Assembly (NCBI GenBank): GCA_002840985.1
Contig: PHDM01000030.1
Location: 1 to 43,642 of the forward strand
DNA length: 43,642 bases
Origin: Bacteroidetes bacterium HGW-Bacteroidetes-17
GTDB taxonomy: Bacteria > Bacteroidota > Bacteroidia > Bacteroidales > GCA-2711565
Direction: 5' to 3'
In this document: positions 16,418-25,281 of the stretch, piece after piece
Layout of the letters: every line of letters starts with the position of its first letter
How positions within the stretch are numbered: position 1 is the first letter of the stretch
Program-made: the position numbers and the translations under genes
Notes under the pieces: model-generated
Told to the model about the DNA's origin: nothing
Databases searched by the model: none
What the model saw: the letters and a program-made list of their open reading frames with translations, nothing else

Positions 16418-17749
16418 CTAATTGTTTGGCCCAATTATTTTTTCAAAACCGAGGAGTTGATCGTAGACCGAACCCGGGTCACGATAATATACAAAAATCG
16501 AATATTCATTGTTGGTTTCATAATGACTGCCCTCGGTTAGTAAAATGCTACCAGCTAATTCACCGTTTTCTTTAACAATGTATTGATAATCATAATAGCC
16601 TTGCTTTAACAACAAAAGGCCATCAAAACAATTATTTGCTGGATTAAAAACCATTTTGGTGGCTTCATTTGGCATCCCTTCAATGAGTGCCCCTGTTAAA
16701 AAAATATCCTTGTCCAGCAATTCTGGTATAGCTTGAAGTTTAAAATGGACCCAACAATAGTTTGCTTCGGTCGAACTGTTTTCATCATCTTCGGTTTTAA
16801 TAAGTTTTTTGCCGTTAAGGTCATTCTCAAAAGCATAATTGTTCCCATTCCTTGGCTTGTCTTCCAAAAGTGAAACATGATAACCATCCCTCAAATAGTC
16901 AATTGAATTTATGTTGATGGCTTTATATTTTAAACTCTTAATATTGAGGGCCCTATATTCATTTCCCCCATAAAAAATACTTTTATTATTGAAATGATAA
17001 TCCAGTATATCCCCTTGATTCCTTACCGGATTGATATCAGTAATCATATTATCATCCCTGTTATTTTGCCTTATAATAATCTTTAATGATGCCGCAGGAT
17101 TTGGGATGTATAGATTCTTGAGAATGATTTTAAATCCGATTTCTTGCTTTTCTAATTTCGATTTTAGGGCGAGAGGAGGTTTAATACTCGCTTCAATTTT
17201 TATTTCAGGATCGACAATGCTGAATGTCCTGATAAAAGCAGGCTCATTTTGATTGTTGTTTTCAAAAACTTTAATGATGTAGTTGCCCGATTTAGTCAAA
17301 CGAAGATAGTCCGTAGGAAAAATTAATTCATAATGAATATAAGAGGTTGTAGTGTTTAGCGAGAATTGATAATCGCTGATCCGGTCGTTTGAGAATCCAT
17401 CGATATATTCGGCCGTCATTAGATCAGAAGGCTCCCAGTTTGAATTACAATGCACAATCGTGTAATCATAACTTTTAACTTCATCTTCCAGATCATCAAA
17501 AGCAAGTAATAGTTTTTCACCGGAATAAAGCCGAATAATGGGGTCCGACAATTCAAATCCAACTCTGTGAAGGATGACCGATTTAATATGGTCCCTGTCG
17601 GCAGCAATAGGTTTATCATTAGAGAATGAATCAATTACCATCGCCATCATTGATTTATTTCCCTGAAAGGAAAATAATAACGCAACGAAAAGCATGATAA
17701 ATGTCATCCGAAAAGCTTGCGAATAAATTTTAATGTTTAGGTATGTCAT
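16418..17749 (-). CDS. DUF5103 protein, type IX secretion system plug-like
   Basis: 443 residues with an N-terminal hydrophobic segment (MTFIMLFVALLFSF, internal Met at residue 15) that looks like a signal peptide. It carries the DUF5103 pattern: an N-terminal domain with DPIIRLYSGEKLLLAFDDLE and YDYTIVHCNSNWEPSDL, the YIDGFSNDRISDY motif, then FPTDYLRLTKSGNYIIKVF, and a C-terminal Ig-like part with TGALIEGMP. In Flavobacterium a member of this family occludes the SprA translocon pore (the plug). It ends only 6 bases from the convergent fusion gene stop, with no terminator between them. Function is inferred from the family; no other T9SS gene lies in the window. Confidence 0.75.
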   Translation of the reverse strand: MTYLNIKIYSQAFRMTFIMLFVALLFSFQGNKSMMAMVIDSFSNDKPIAADRDHIKSVILHRVGFELSDPIIRLYSGEKLLLAFDDLEDEVKSYDYTIVHCNSNWEPSDLMTAEYIDGFSNDRISDYQFSLNTTTSYIHYELIFPTDYLRLTKSGNYIIKVFENNNQNEPAFIRTFSIVDPEIKIEASIKPPLALKSKLEKQEIGFKIILKNLYIPNPAASLKIIIRQNNRDDNMITDINPVRNQGDILDYHFNNKSIFYGGNEYRALNIKSLKYKAININSIDYLRDGYHVSLLEDKPRNGNNYAFENDLNGKKLIKTEDDENSSTEANYCWVHFKLQAIPELLDKDIFLTGALIEGMPNEATKMVFNPANNCFDGLLLLKQGYYDYQYIVKENGELAGSILLTEGSHYETNNEYSIFVYYRDPGSVYDQLLGFEKIIGPNN

Positions 17750-17907
17750 TTTTATTAGTTATATTTTTGCGCTAAATTTATCGCTTTTTAAAGCTTATTT
17801 ATACAAAAGTAAAAATAAGGTGTTATATTACACTTTGCTTCTTGTAAAACAGCATAAGTTGAGGTTTATTTTGTAAAATTGCATTTTTTATATTGACATT
17901 AAAATAA

Positions 17908-19257
17908 ATGCCGAAAATGATAAAAATTAAGAAGGGGTTGGACATCAAATTAATAGGAGAAGCCGAGAAGGTCGTAGCCGAACTTGATGTCAAAAATTTC
18001 GCCATTAAACCAACCGATTTTATTGGTGTATTCCCTAAAATGATAGTAAAAGAAGGTGATTTTGTAAAAGCAGGGTCACCTTTATTTATTGATAAATATC
18101 GAGATAATATCCAGTTTACTGCCCCTGTGAGCGGGAAGATTACTGAATTGAAAAGAGGCCCTAAGCGTGTCCTACTCGAAGTAAAGATAGAAGCCGATGG
18201 TAAAAATGATTACATTGATTTTGGAAAAGCTGATCCTAAGAATCTGGATAAGAAAGACGTGATTGCTAAATTATTGGAAAGTGGTACATGGCCCTTTATT
18301 CGTCAACGCCCATATTCTACAATTGCAAATCCAAATGATGAGCCAAAAGCCATTTTTATTTCGGCATTTGATTCAAATCCATTGGCACCCGATTACGACT
18401 TGTTAGTTCATGGTCAGGGAGAAACATTTCAGGCCGGACTTGACGCGTTAGTTAAGCTGACTAAAGGTAAAGTTCATCTGAATGTGAATAACATGGCAGC
18501 TCCTTCAAAGGTATATAGTAATTCAAAAAATGTTCAGATAAATGAATTTTCAGGTCCTCATCCTGCAGGAAATATAGGGACCCAAATTGCGCATATCGAT
18601 CCTATTAATAAAGGAGATATCGTTTGGTACCTTTACCCACAGGATGTTCTGACAATCGGAAGATTATTTTTGGAAGGTAAATATGACACGACTCGATTGA
18701 TCGCTTTTACAGGCTCCGAGGTATTAAGTCCCAAGTATTATAAAACTAAATTAGGTGCCAGTATTGAAGCATTTGCAATTAAAAATGTTTCAGATGTCAA
18801 AAAACGGTTTATAAGTGGGAACGTATTGACAGGTACCAAAATTGAGAGTACCGGTTATGTTTGTTCATACCATACACATGTGACTGTTATTCCTGAAGGC
18901 GATCAACATCAGTTTATGGGGTGGTTAATTCCTAGTCCAAAGAAACATAGTTTTTATCGCACTGCTCTTTCCTGGATGACTCCAAATAAAAAATTCAAAT
19001 TGAATACCAATCTTAATGGTGGCATTAGGGCTTTTGTTATGACTGGTGAGTTTGAAAAGGTTTTTCCTATGGATATTTATCCGATGCAATTGATAAAAGC
19101 CATCATGGTTGAAGATATAGATGCAATGGAAAACCTGGGAATTTATGAAGTAGATGAAGAAGATTTCGCTTTATGCGAATATATCAGTACTTCTAAAATC
19201 GAAATCCAATCTGTTGTTCGACATGGATTGGATATGATTAGAAAGGAAATGAGTTAA
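17908..19257 (+). CDS. nqrA: Na+-translocating NADH:quinone oxidoreductase subunit A
   Basis: 449 residues, the usual length. It is the peripheral cytoplasmic subunit that contributes to ubiquinone/menaquinone and inhibitor binding. The N-terminal IKIKKGLDIKLIGEAE and the barrel-sandwich part (VKEGDFVKAGSPLF, QFTAPVSGKI) are typical, as are GTWPFIRQRPYS and FSGPHPAGNIGTQIAHIDP. It is the first gene of a six-gene operon in the canonical order. ATG 17908 (MPKMIKIKKG) or 17917 may be the start. A TATTTTTG box at 17762-17769 is one possible promoter, which would leave a leader of about 130 bases. Confidence 0.95.
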   Translation: MPKMIKIKKGLDIKLIGEAEKVVAELDVKNFAIKPTDFIGVFPKMIVKEGDFVKAGSPLFIDKYRDNIQFTAPVSGKITELKRGPKRVLLEVKIEADGKNDYIDFGKADPKNLDKKDVIAKLLESGTWPFIRQRPYSTIANPNDEPKAIFISAFDSNPLAPDYDLLVHGQGETFQAGLDALVKLTKGKVHLNVNNMAAPSKVYSNSKNVQINEFSGPHPAGNIGTQIAHIDPINKGDIVWYLYPQDVLTIGRLFLEGKYDTTRLIAFTGSEVLSPKYYKTKLGASIEAFAIKNVSDVKKRFISGNVLTGTKIESTGYVCSYHTHVTVIPEGDQHQFMGWLIPSPKKHSFYRTALSWMTPNKKFKLNTNLNGGIRAFVMTGEFEKVFPMDIYPMQLIKAIMVEDIDAMENLGIYEVDEEDFALCEYISTSKIEIQSVVRHGLDMIRKEMS

Positions 19258-19284
19258 GATATTGTTTAACCATTATATAGATTA

Positions 19285-20421
19285 ATGAAAGCACTTAGAA
19301 AAATATTAGATAATATAAAACCGCATGTTCAAAAAGGTGGAAAATTTGAAATGTTCCGCTCTACTTTTGATGCCATGGAAACCTTATTTTTTGTACCTGA
19401 CCATGTAACCCTCAAGGGCAGTCACATTAGGGATGGGGTTGATATGAAGAGAACCATGATCACGGTTTTCATCGCCTTAATCCCGGCATTGCTATTCGGG
19501 ATGTGGAATGTGGGATATCAGCATTTTCGCTCACTCGGCGAAACCGTTGAATTATGGCCGGCATTTTGGTACGGATTTTTGAAGGTACTTCCAATCTTAA
19601 TTGTTTCGTATGTAGTTGGTTTGGGAATTGAAATCATATTTGCCCAAAAACGAGGACACGAAGTCAACGAAGGGTTTTTTGTTTCGGGATTATTAATTCC
19701 ATTAGTTCTTCCTCCGGATATTCCATTGTGGATGGTTGCTGTCGCAACTGCTTTTGCAGTAATTATTGGGAAAGAAGTTTTTGGTGGAACCGGTATGAAT
19801 ATCCTTAATCCGGCATTAACGGCCCGGGCATTCTTATTTTTCGCTTATCCTTCATTTATGTCGGGCGATAAAGTTTGGATTTCGGATAAAGCTGATGCTT
19901 TTTCGGGAGCCACTCCACTTGGGGATGCTTTAGTCGGACATATCGACAAACTACCCAATCCAATGGATATGATTATTGGGATTATTCCTGGTTCGGTAGG
20001 CGAAACTTCTATTATTGCAATCGGTATTGGAGCGTTAATACTTTTATATACAGGTGTTGGAAGTTGGAGGATTTTATTCTCAACAATTGCAGGTGGATTA
20101 TTCATGGGCTATTTATTTAATTTATGGGGATTAAATGATTATATGAACATTCCTCCTTATTATCACTTGATTATGGGTGGATTTGCTTTTGGTGCGGTTT
20201 TCATGGCAACCGATCCAGTTACAGCAGCACAAACCAATAAAGGAAAATACATTTATGGATTCTTAATAGGACTGATGGCTGTGCTGATCAGAGTGTTTAA
20301 TCCGGCTTATCCTGAAGGAATGATGCTTGCCATTTTATTGATGAACGTATTTGCACCTCTTATCGATCATTATGTGGTAGAAGCTAATATCAAAAGACGA
20401 CTTAAACGTGTTAAGGCTTAA
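19285..20421 (+). CDS. nqrB: Na+-translocating NADH:quinone oxidoreductase subunit B
   Basis: 378 residues, polytopic membrane subunit carrying a covalently bound FMN and riboflavin, in the Na+-translocation path. The flavinylation motif is DAFSGATPLG with T210. Other features are an N-terminal amphipathic stretch, GGTGMNILNPALTARAFLFF, and the C-terminal MATDPVTAAQTNKGKYIYG. It starts 27 bases after nqrA. ApbE, encoded just after the operon, should attach the FMN. Confidence 0.95.
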   Translation: MKALRKILDNIKPHVQKGGKFEMFRSTFDAMETLFFVPDHVTLKGSHIRDGVDMKRTMITVFIALIPALLFGMWNVGYQHFRSLGETVELWPAFWYGFLKVLPILIVSYVVGLGIEIIFAQKRGHEVNEGFFVSGLLIPLVLPPDIPLWMVAVATAFAVIIGKEVFGGTGMNILNPALTARAFLFFAYPSFMSGDKVWISDKADAFSGATPLGDALVGHIDKLPNPMDMIIGIIPGSVGETSIIAIGIGALILLYTGVGSWRILFSTIAGGLFMGYLFNLWGLNDYMNIPPYYHLIMGGFAFGAVFMATDPVTAAQTNKGKYIYGFLIGLMAVLIRVFNPAYPEGMMLAILLMNVFAPLIDHYVVEANIKRRLKRVKA

Positions 20422-20448
20422 TTATTAAGAGAAATAAAACATAAACAT

Positions 20449-21186
20449 ATGTATAGTAATTTTTATATTTTTCGATATGCAAGTGTGATGGTGATCATTG
20501 TGGCTGCCGTATTATCTTCGGCTGCAATGTTCCTAAAACCTTATCAGGAGCGAAATGAGGCAATTGAAAAGATGAAAGGAATTTTGGCCTCAGCCAAAAT
20601 TGATGCTACAACTGAAAACACGATTGAACTTTACGAAAAAAACGTGAATGAAGAAATCGTAATTAACAATGTTGGCGACATAGTATCAATATATAAAAAT
20701 GGCAATTTTGAATCCGGAGAAATCCGAGCCTTTAATCTAGACCTTAAAAAGGAATTGTACAAAAAAAGCAAAGGATTAGAATTCAATATCCCCTTGTTGG
20801 TTTCCGAATTAAATGGTGAAAAAATATATATTATTCCATTACGTGGTACCGGTCTTTGGGGCCCGATTTGGGGAAATATTGCTGTACAGGATAATTTCAG
20901 TACAGTCATTGGAGTAACCTTTGGACATAAGGGTGAAACTCCTGGATTGGGAGCTGAGATTGATACAAAGGATTTTCAATCACAATTTGTTGGAAAAGAA
21001 ATTTTTGAAGATGGTAAATTCCAATCAATAAGTGTGGTAAAAGGCGGCATTGTTAATTTACCCGAAAACATGAAAATTCACGGTGTAGATGCAATTTCAG
21101 GGGGTACAATTACAAGTAATGCGGTTACCGAAATGCTTGCAAATTGTTTAGAAAATTATGTTCCATTTATTACTAAAAATAACTAA
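20449..21186 (+). CDS. nqrC: Na+-translocating NADH:quinone oxidoreductase subunit C
   Basis: 245 residues, one N-terminal membrane helix (about 9-30) and a periplasmic FMN-binding domain. The flavinylation motif reads DAISGGTITSNAV (residues 214-226). Compared with the common SGAT form it has Gly instead of Ala, which leaves the attachment threonines intact. GLWGPIWGNIAV and HKGETPGLGAEI are typical of the family. It sits between nqrB and nqrD with short gaps. Confidence 0.94.
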   Translation: MYSNFYIFRYASVMVIIVAAVLSSAAMFLKPYQERNEAIEKMKGILASAKIDATTENTIELYEKNVNEEIVINNVGDIVSIYKNGNFESGEIRAFNLDLKKELYKKSKGLEFNIPLLVSELNGEKIYIIPLRGTGLWGPIWGNIAVQDNFSTVIGVTFGHKGETPGLGAEIDTKDFQSQFVGKEIFEDGKFQSISVVKGGIVNLPENMKIHGVDAISGGTITSNAVTEMLANCLENYVPFITKNN

Positions 21187-21189
21187 GCA

Positions 21190-21849
21190 ATGAATGTAGA
21201 GAAAAAAGAAAAAGAAGCTTTGTTTTCGATAAAAAATCGAAAACTCTTGATAAATCCCCTTCATAAGGACAATCCAATAACAATTCAGGTTTTGGGGGTT
21301 TGTTCTGCGTTAGCTGTTACTGCTAAAATGAAGCCTGCCTTTGTAATGACTTTATCTGTGATGGCAGTTGTAGCGGTTGCAAATGTGCTGATCTCAATTA
21401 TGAGAAATGGAATACCACCGCGAATCAGAATTATTGTTCAACTAGTGGTAATTGCAGCACTTGTAATTCTAGTTGATCAGGTTTTAAAAGCTTTTGTATT
21501 TGACATCAGTAAGCAACTGTCCGTTTTTGTCGGATTAATTATAACCAATTGTATCCTCATGGGTCGTTTAGAAGCTTTTGCAATGGCTAACAAGCCTTGG
21601 CCCGCATTCTTAGATGGGCTTGGAAATGGATTCGGCTATGGTTGGATTTTAATTGTGGTGTCTTTTTTCCGGGAACTTTTAGGCTCAGGGACCGTTTGGG
21701 ATTACCCGATCATGGAAAATCTGGGCGTTTATAATTTTGGGTATAAAAACAATGGATTAATGATACTGCCGCCAATGGCTTTAATTCTTATTGGGATCAT
21801 TATCTGGGTTCAGAAGTCAAAAGACAAATCATTAATTGAAGAAAAATAG
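21190..21849 (+). CDS. nqrD: Na+-translocating NADH:quinone oxidoreductase subunit D
   Basis: 219 residues with about six membrane helices. NqrD and NqrE are homologous, inverted partners that hold an intramembrane iron cluster via cysteines; the first is in VLGVCSALAV and the second in LIITNCILMGRLEAFA. KPWPAFLDGLGNGFGYGW is a family signature. The gene starts 3 bases after nqrC, so translational coupling is likely. Confidence 0.95.
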   Translation: MNVEKKEKEALFSIKNRKLLINPLHKDNPITIQVLGVCSALAVTAKMKPAFVMTLSVMAVVAVANVLISIMRNGIPPRIRIIVQLVVIAALVILVDQVLKAFVFDISKQLSVFVGLIITNCILMGRLEAFAMANKPWPAFLDGLGNGFGYGWILIVVSFFRELLGSGTVWDYPIMENLGVYNFGYKNNGLMILPPMALILIGIIIWVQKSKDKSLIEEK

Positions 21850-21865
21850 TAAATAAAATAACAAA

Positions 21866-22489
21866 TTGGTTATGCAAGAATTATTTAACATATTCGTAAA
21901 GTCCATCTTTATTGATAACATGATATTTGCCTATTTTCTGGGCATGTGTTCATACCTCGCAGTATCGAAAACAGTAAAGACTTCAATGGGACTTGGGCTG
22001 GCAGTTATCTTCGTACTTGTAATTACCGTTCCCGTCGATTATTTAATGCAAAAATACCTTCTCTCGGCAGGAGCACTAAGTTGGTTAAGTCCGGAATTTG
22101 CCGATGTGGATCTAAGTTTCTTAAGTTTCATCATGTTTATCGCTGTAATTGCATCCATGGTTCAGTTGGTTGAGATGATCGTTGAAAAATTTACACCTGC
22201 ATTATATAATTCATTGGGTATTTTCCTTCCATTAATAGCCGTAAACTGCGCAATTTTGGGAGGTTCATTATTTATGCAGGAGCGTGAATACGAAACAATC
22301 TGGCAAGCTACTTCTTTTGGTTTAGGTTCAGGCGTTGGATGGTTGTTGGCAATTGTTGGGATAGCAGCCATTCGTGAGAAAATCCGTTATTCAAATGTTC
22401 CGGCTCCTTTACGTGGACTGGGTATCACCTTCATTATTACCGGATTAATGGGAATTGCATTTATGAGTTTCTTAGGAATAAAATTATAG
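21866..22489 (+). CDS. nqrE: Na+-translocating NADH:quinone oxidoreductase subunit E
   Basis: 207 residues, about six helices. Typical features are [23 protein letters not shown]-type sequence at the N-terminus (conserved Cys in LGMCSYLA) and [15 protein letters not shown] in the middle, the pair of cysteines for the shared iron site with Nqr[19 protein letters not shown] closes the conserved region. The start may be the ATG at 21872, two codons after the GTT ATG at 21866-21871. Confidence 0.95.
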   Translation: MVMQELFNIFVKSIFIDNMIFAYFLGMCSYLAVSKTVKTSMGLGLAVIFVLVITVPVDYLMQKYLLSAGALSWLSPEFADVDLSFLSFIMFIAVIASMVQLVEMIVEKFTPALYNSLGIFLPLIAVNCAILGGSLFMQEREYETIWQATSFGLGSGVGWLLAIVGIAAIREKIRYSNVPAPLRGLGITFIITGLMGIAFMSFLGIKL

Positions 22490-22514
22490 TCTTTAACAAG
22501 ATAATAAATTAGAT

Positions 22515-23771
22515 ATGATTTTAAATATAAGTATAGGATTGGTTGTTTTGATCAGCATCGCAGTTTTCTTATCCATTATTATGCTTTTGGTTTCCGTGCT
22601 GTTGTACGCCAGAAAAAAGCTCATGCCTTCAGGGGAAATTAAACTTGTAATCAACGACGAGAAAGAGTTTACTGTTGCCCCGGGTTCGACAGTATTGACA
22701 ACATTGGCCAACGAAAAAATATTTCTGCCATCGGCATGCGGTGGGGGTGGAACATGCGCCATGTGTAAATGCCAGGTGTTTGAAGGGGGAGGATCAATTC
22801 TTCCGACCGAAGTTGGGTATTTTACCCGTAAGGAGCAACAAAATAACTGGCGACTTGGATGTCAGGTTAAGGTTAAAGAGAATATGAAAATAGGCATTCC
22901 AAAAGAAATTTTTGGGATCAAGAAATGGGAGTGTGAAGTTATTTCAAATCGCAATGTTGCAACTTTTATAAAAGAATTTGTTGTTCGGCTTCCCGAAGGA
23001 GAAACACTGGATTTCCGTTCAGGTGGATATATTCAAATTGATGTACCAAAATGTGAAGTTGATTTTAAGGATATGGTAATTGAGGAAAAATATCGGGGCG
23101 ACTGGGATAACTTCAAAATGTGGGATTTAAAAATGAAAAATCCTGAACCTATTTTCCGTGCTTATTCAATGGCCAATCACCCTGCCGAAGGAAATATCGT
23201 GATGCTAAATATACGTATTGCTACACCACCTTTCGATCGGGTTGCCGGTGGATTTAAGAACGTGAATCCCGGAATTTGTTCTTCGTATGTGTTTTCACGA
23301 AAAGCAGGCGATAAAGTGACTGTTTCAGGCCCTTATGGTGAGTTTTTCATTAAACCTACCGAGCGGGAGATGATGTTTATTGGCGGTGGTGCCGGAATGG
23401 CTCCAATGCGTTCGCATATTTTCGATCAATTTAATACACGCAAAACAAACCGAAAAGCAACGTTTTGGTATGGCGGTCGATCTTCAAGGGAATTATTCTT
23501 TGTGGATCAATTCAGGGAAATTGAAAAGAATTTTCCGAATTTCAAATTCAATATTGGGCTTTCAGAACCTTTGCCCGAGGATCATTGGGATGGGTACACC
23601 GGATTTATTCATCAGATAATCATGGACAATTATTTAAAAACTCATCCTGAACCAGAAGAAATTGAATATTATCTTTGTGGACCGCCGATGATGAATGATG
23701 CTGTTCTCAAGATGCTTGATGATTATGGAGTACCTCAGGAAATGATTGCTTTTGATGATTTCGGAGGATAG
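22515..23771 (+). CDS. nqrF: Na+-translocating NADH:quinone oxidoreductase subunit F
   Basis: 418 residues and the electron entry subunit. It has one N-terminal helix (about 5-30), a ferredoxin-type [2Fe-2S] domain with ACGGGGTCAMCKC and a later GC in WRLGCQV, an FAD domain with FRAYSMANHP, and an NADH domain with FIGGGAGMAPMRSH and the C-terminal YYLCGPPMMNDAV. It oxidises NADH at the cytosolic side. Last gene of the operon, followed by a strong terminator. Confidence 0.96.
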   Translation: MILNISIGLVVLISIAVFLSIIMLLVSVLLYARKKLMPSGEIKLVINDEKEFTVAPGSTVLTTLANEKIFLPSACGGGGTCAMCKCQVFEGGGSILPTEVGYFTRKEQQNNWRLGCQVKVKENMKIGIPKEIFGIKKWECEVISNRNVATFIKEFVVRLPEGETLDFRSGGYIQIDVPKCEVDFKDMVIEEKYRGDWDNFKMWDLKMKNPEPIFRAYSMANHPAEGNIVMLNIRIATPPFDRVAGGFKNVNPGICSSYVFSRKAGDKVTVSGPYGEFFIKPTEREMMFIGGGAGMAPMRSHIFDQFNTRKTNRKATFWYGGRSSRELFFVDQFREIEKNFPNFKFNIGLSEPLPEDHWDGYTGFIHQIIMDNYLKTHPEPEEIEYYLCGPPMMNDAVLKMLDDYGVPQEMIAFDDFGG

Positions 23772-23793
23772 TGAAATCAAAATAAAAAACAAG

Positions 23794-23828
23794 GCCCCGA
23801 TCACGAATTTACGAGATCGGGGCTTTTT
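23794..23828 (+). terminator. Intrinsic terminator after nqrF
   Basis: GCCCCGATC and GATCGGGGC form a 9-bp GC-rich stem with a 12-base loop, followed by TTTTT. It ends the nqr operon; apbE, 43 bases further on, needs its own promoter or read-through. Confidence 0.92.
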
Positions 23829-23844
23829 GTTCTGTTCAAATTGT

Positions 23845-23852
23845 TAATTTTG
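23845..23852 (+). promoter_or_regulatory. Predicted -7 box for apbE
   Basis: TAATTTTG matches TAnnTTTG. A TTTTTG at 23824-23829, formed by the T tract of the nqr terminator, lies 15 bases upstream and could serve as a slightly close -33 box. Confidence 0.45.
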
Positions 23853-23870
23853 AAAGTAAATTTTAACCCA

Positions 23871-24878
23871 ATGAAAAAAGTCACAATTCTTATTATTTGC
23901 ATTGCCATTTTTATTTCTTCATGTCAACTGAGAACAAAAGCTTTAGAAAAAATAAGTTTTCAGGGAGAAGCCCAGGGGACTTATTATATGGTCACCTATT
24001 TTGATGGGCAAAATAGAAATTTGAAAAAGGAGATTGATTCTATTTTAGTAGATTTTGATCAATCATTATCATCCTGGGTGCCTAATTCGATTTTATCACG
24101 GGTAAACAGAAACGAAGAGAATGTTCTGCTCGATCAATATTTTACCGACAATTTTAACTTATCTGAGAAGGTTTCCAAGGAAACTGACGGGGCATTTGAT
24201 TGTACCGTTGGCCCCCTGATTGAAGCGTGGGGATTTGGTTTTAGGGAAAAAGTGGACATCGATCAAAGAATGATCGATAGTATTCTAGCATTTGTTGGAT
24301 TTGAAAAAGCTAAAATTGAAAACAATGTACTGGTGAAATCAGATCCACGCATGGAACTAAGTTTTAATGCCGTTGCTCAGGGTTATTCTGTGGATGTGGT
24401 TGGCCGATTTCTGAAAAATCTGGGGATTCAGAATTTTATAATTGACATAGGTGGAGAGGTTTTGGCTTCGGGAAGCAAACCCAATTCAGAATTATGGCAG
24501 GTTGGGATTCAAAAGCCAACGGTGGATCAGAATGGAGAAATAGAAGCCGATGTAATAGTCAACCTAATGGATAAAGCACTGGTCACTTCAGGAAGCTATC
24601 GTAAATATTATGAGAAAAATGGCAAACGATATTCTCACATGATTGATCCCTCAACAGGATATCCGGTTAAGCATTCATTGCTTAGCGTATCGGTTTTAGC
24701 CGATAAATGTGCCGATGCCGATGCTTATGCAACCGCATTTATGATTATGGGTTTGGAAAAATCATTAGACTTCCTTGAAGGACGAAATGACTTGGATGCA
24801 TACTTTATTTTCGATGATGAAAACGGACAAATGAAAACCAATAGCACAAAAGGTTTTGAAAGTTTAATCAGTAAGTAA
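23871..24878 (+). CDS. apbE: FAD:protein FMN transferase
   Basis: The ATG at 23871 is used rather than the 23841 start in the ORF track, because it gives a clean lipoprotein signal peptide MKKVTILIICIAIFISSC with a lipobox ISSC, so the protein is anchored on the periplasmic side of the membrane; 335 residues. ApbE attaches FMN to threonine residues of NqrB and NqrC. Family motifs seen: GEAQGTYYMVTYF, DGAFDCTVGPLIEAWGFG, ELSFNAVAQGYSVD, IDIGGEVLASG, ALVTSGSYRKYYEKNGK, HMIDPSTGYPV, and CADADAYATAFMIMG. Its place directly after nqrF fits its job in maturing the complex. Confidence 0.94.
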   Translation: MKKVTILIICIAIFISSCQLRTKALEKISFQGEAQGTYYMVTYFDGQNRNLKKEIDSILVDFDQSLSSWVPNSILSRVNRNEENVLLDQYFTDNFNLSEKVSKETDGAFDCTVGPLIEAWGFGFREKVDIDQRMIDSILAFVGFEKAKIENNVLVKSDPRMELSFNAVAQGYSVDVVGRFLKNLGIQNFIIDIGGEVLASGSKPNSELWQVGIQKPTVDQNGEIEADVIVNLMDKALVTSGSYRKYYEKNGKRYSHMIDPSTGYPVKHSLLSVSVLADKCADADAYATAFMIMGLEKSLDFLEGRNDLDAYFIFDDENGQMKTNSTKGFESLISK

Positions 24879-24900
24879 ATCTGTGGATATGAATATAAAG

Positions 24901-24976
24901 GACGCTAGATTTTAGACTTTAGATATTAGATAGAAGAATCCGTTTCTAGCGTCTAATATCTAGTTTCTAAAATCTA
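24901..24976. repeat. Inverted repeat between convergent genes
   Basis: Two nested dyads share this stretch. GACGCTAGA (24901-24909) pairs perfectly with TCTAGCGTC (24945-24953). The 25-base arm 24906-24930 pairs with 24952-24976 at 22 of 25 positions (TAGATTTTAGA... against ...TCTAAAATCTA). The right arm ends exactly on the stop codon of the small gene. It could be a terminator substitute between the two convergent genes, or a drifting tandem-repeat remnant. Confidence 0.55.
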
Positions 24977-25159
24977 ATCGTTATGACACGTGCTCTCCTC
25001 CGAGCCACAAGTACAACCCATTCGCTGACCGGTTCGGGGATCAACAGTACTGCATTGTTTGGTGAATTTCCCATCTTTTTTTACAAACATTTTAATGCCA
25101 ATAAAAGCGAAGGCCAGTGCCATCAGTACTACGGTTATAAGGATTAATTTGAGTAGCAT
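24974..25159 (-). CDS. Small Cys-rich single-pass membrane protein (NqrM-like pattern)
   Basis: 61 residues. One N-terminal membrane helix (LILITVVLMALAFAFIGIKMF, residues about 5-25) is followed by a basic stretch and four cysteines: C36, C49, C51 and C58, in the order C-x12-C-x-C-x6-C, with GCTCG in the middle. I recall a conserved Bacteroidota family of this kind annotated only as a membrane or secreted protein. The layout resembles proteobacterial NqrM (DUF539), a small membrane protein with four cysteines that helps load the iron site of NqrD/NqrE and often lies beside apbE. Here it lies tail to tail with apbE after the nqr operon. The gene is likely real; the NqrM role is an inference. 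Confidence 0.72.
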   Translation of the reverse strand: MLLKLILITVVLMALAFAFIGIKMFVKKDGKFTKQCSTVDPRTGQRMGCTCGSEESTCHND

Positions 25160-25281
25160 AATTTAGATTTTTTACAAAGATACGATCATTCATTTAATTG
25201 CCGACTGCCAGATGTAATTTAAATATAATTATAAATTGTGATTTGGTTAAGAATACAGAATAAAGAATTCAGAATGCAGTT

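Noticed and set aside
21946-22173. Plus-strand ORF within nqrE
   Set aside because: Out-of-frame shadow of nqrE with no family features.
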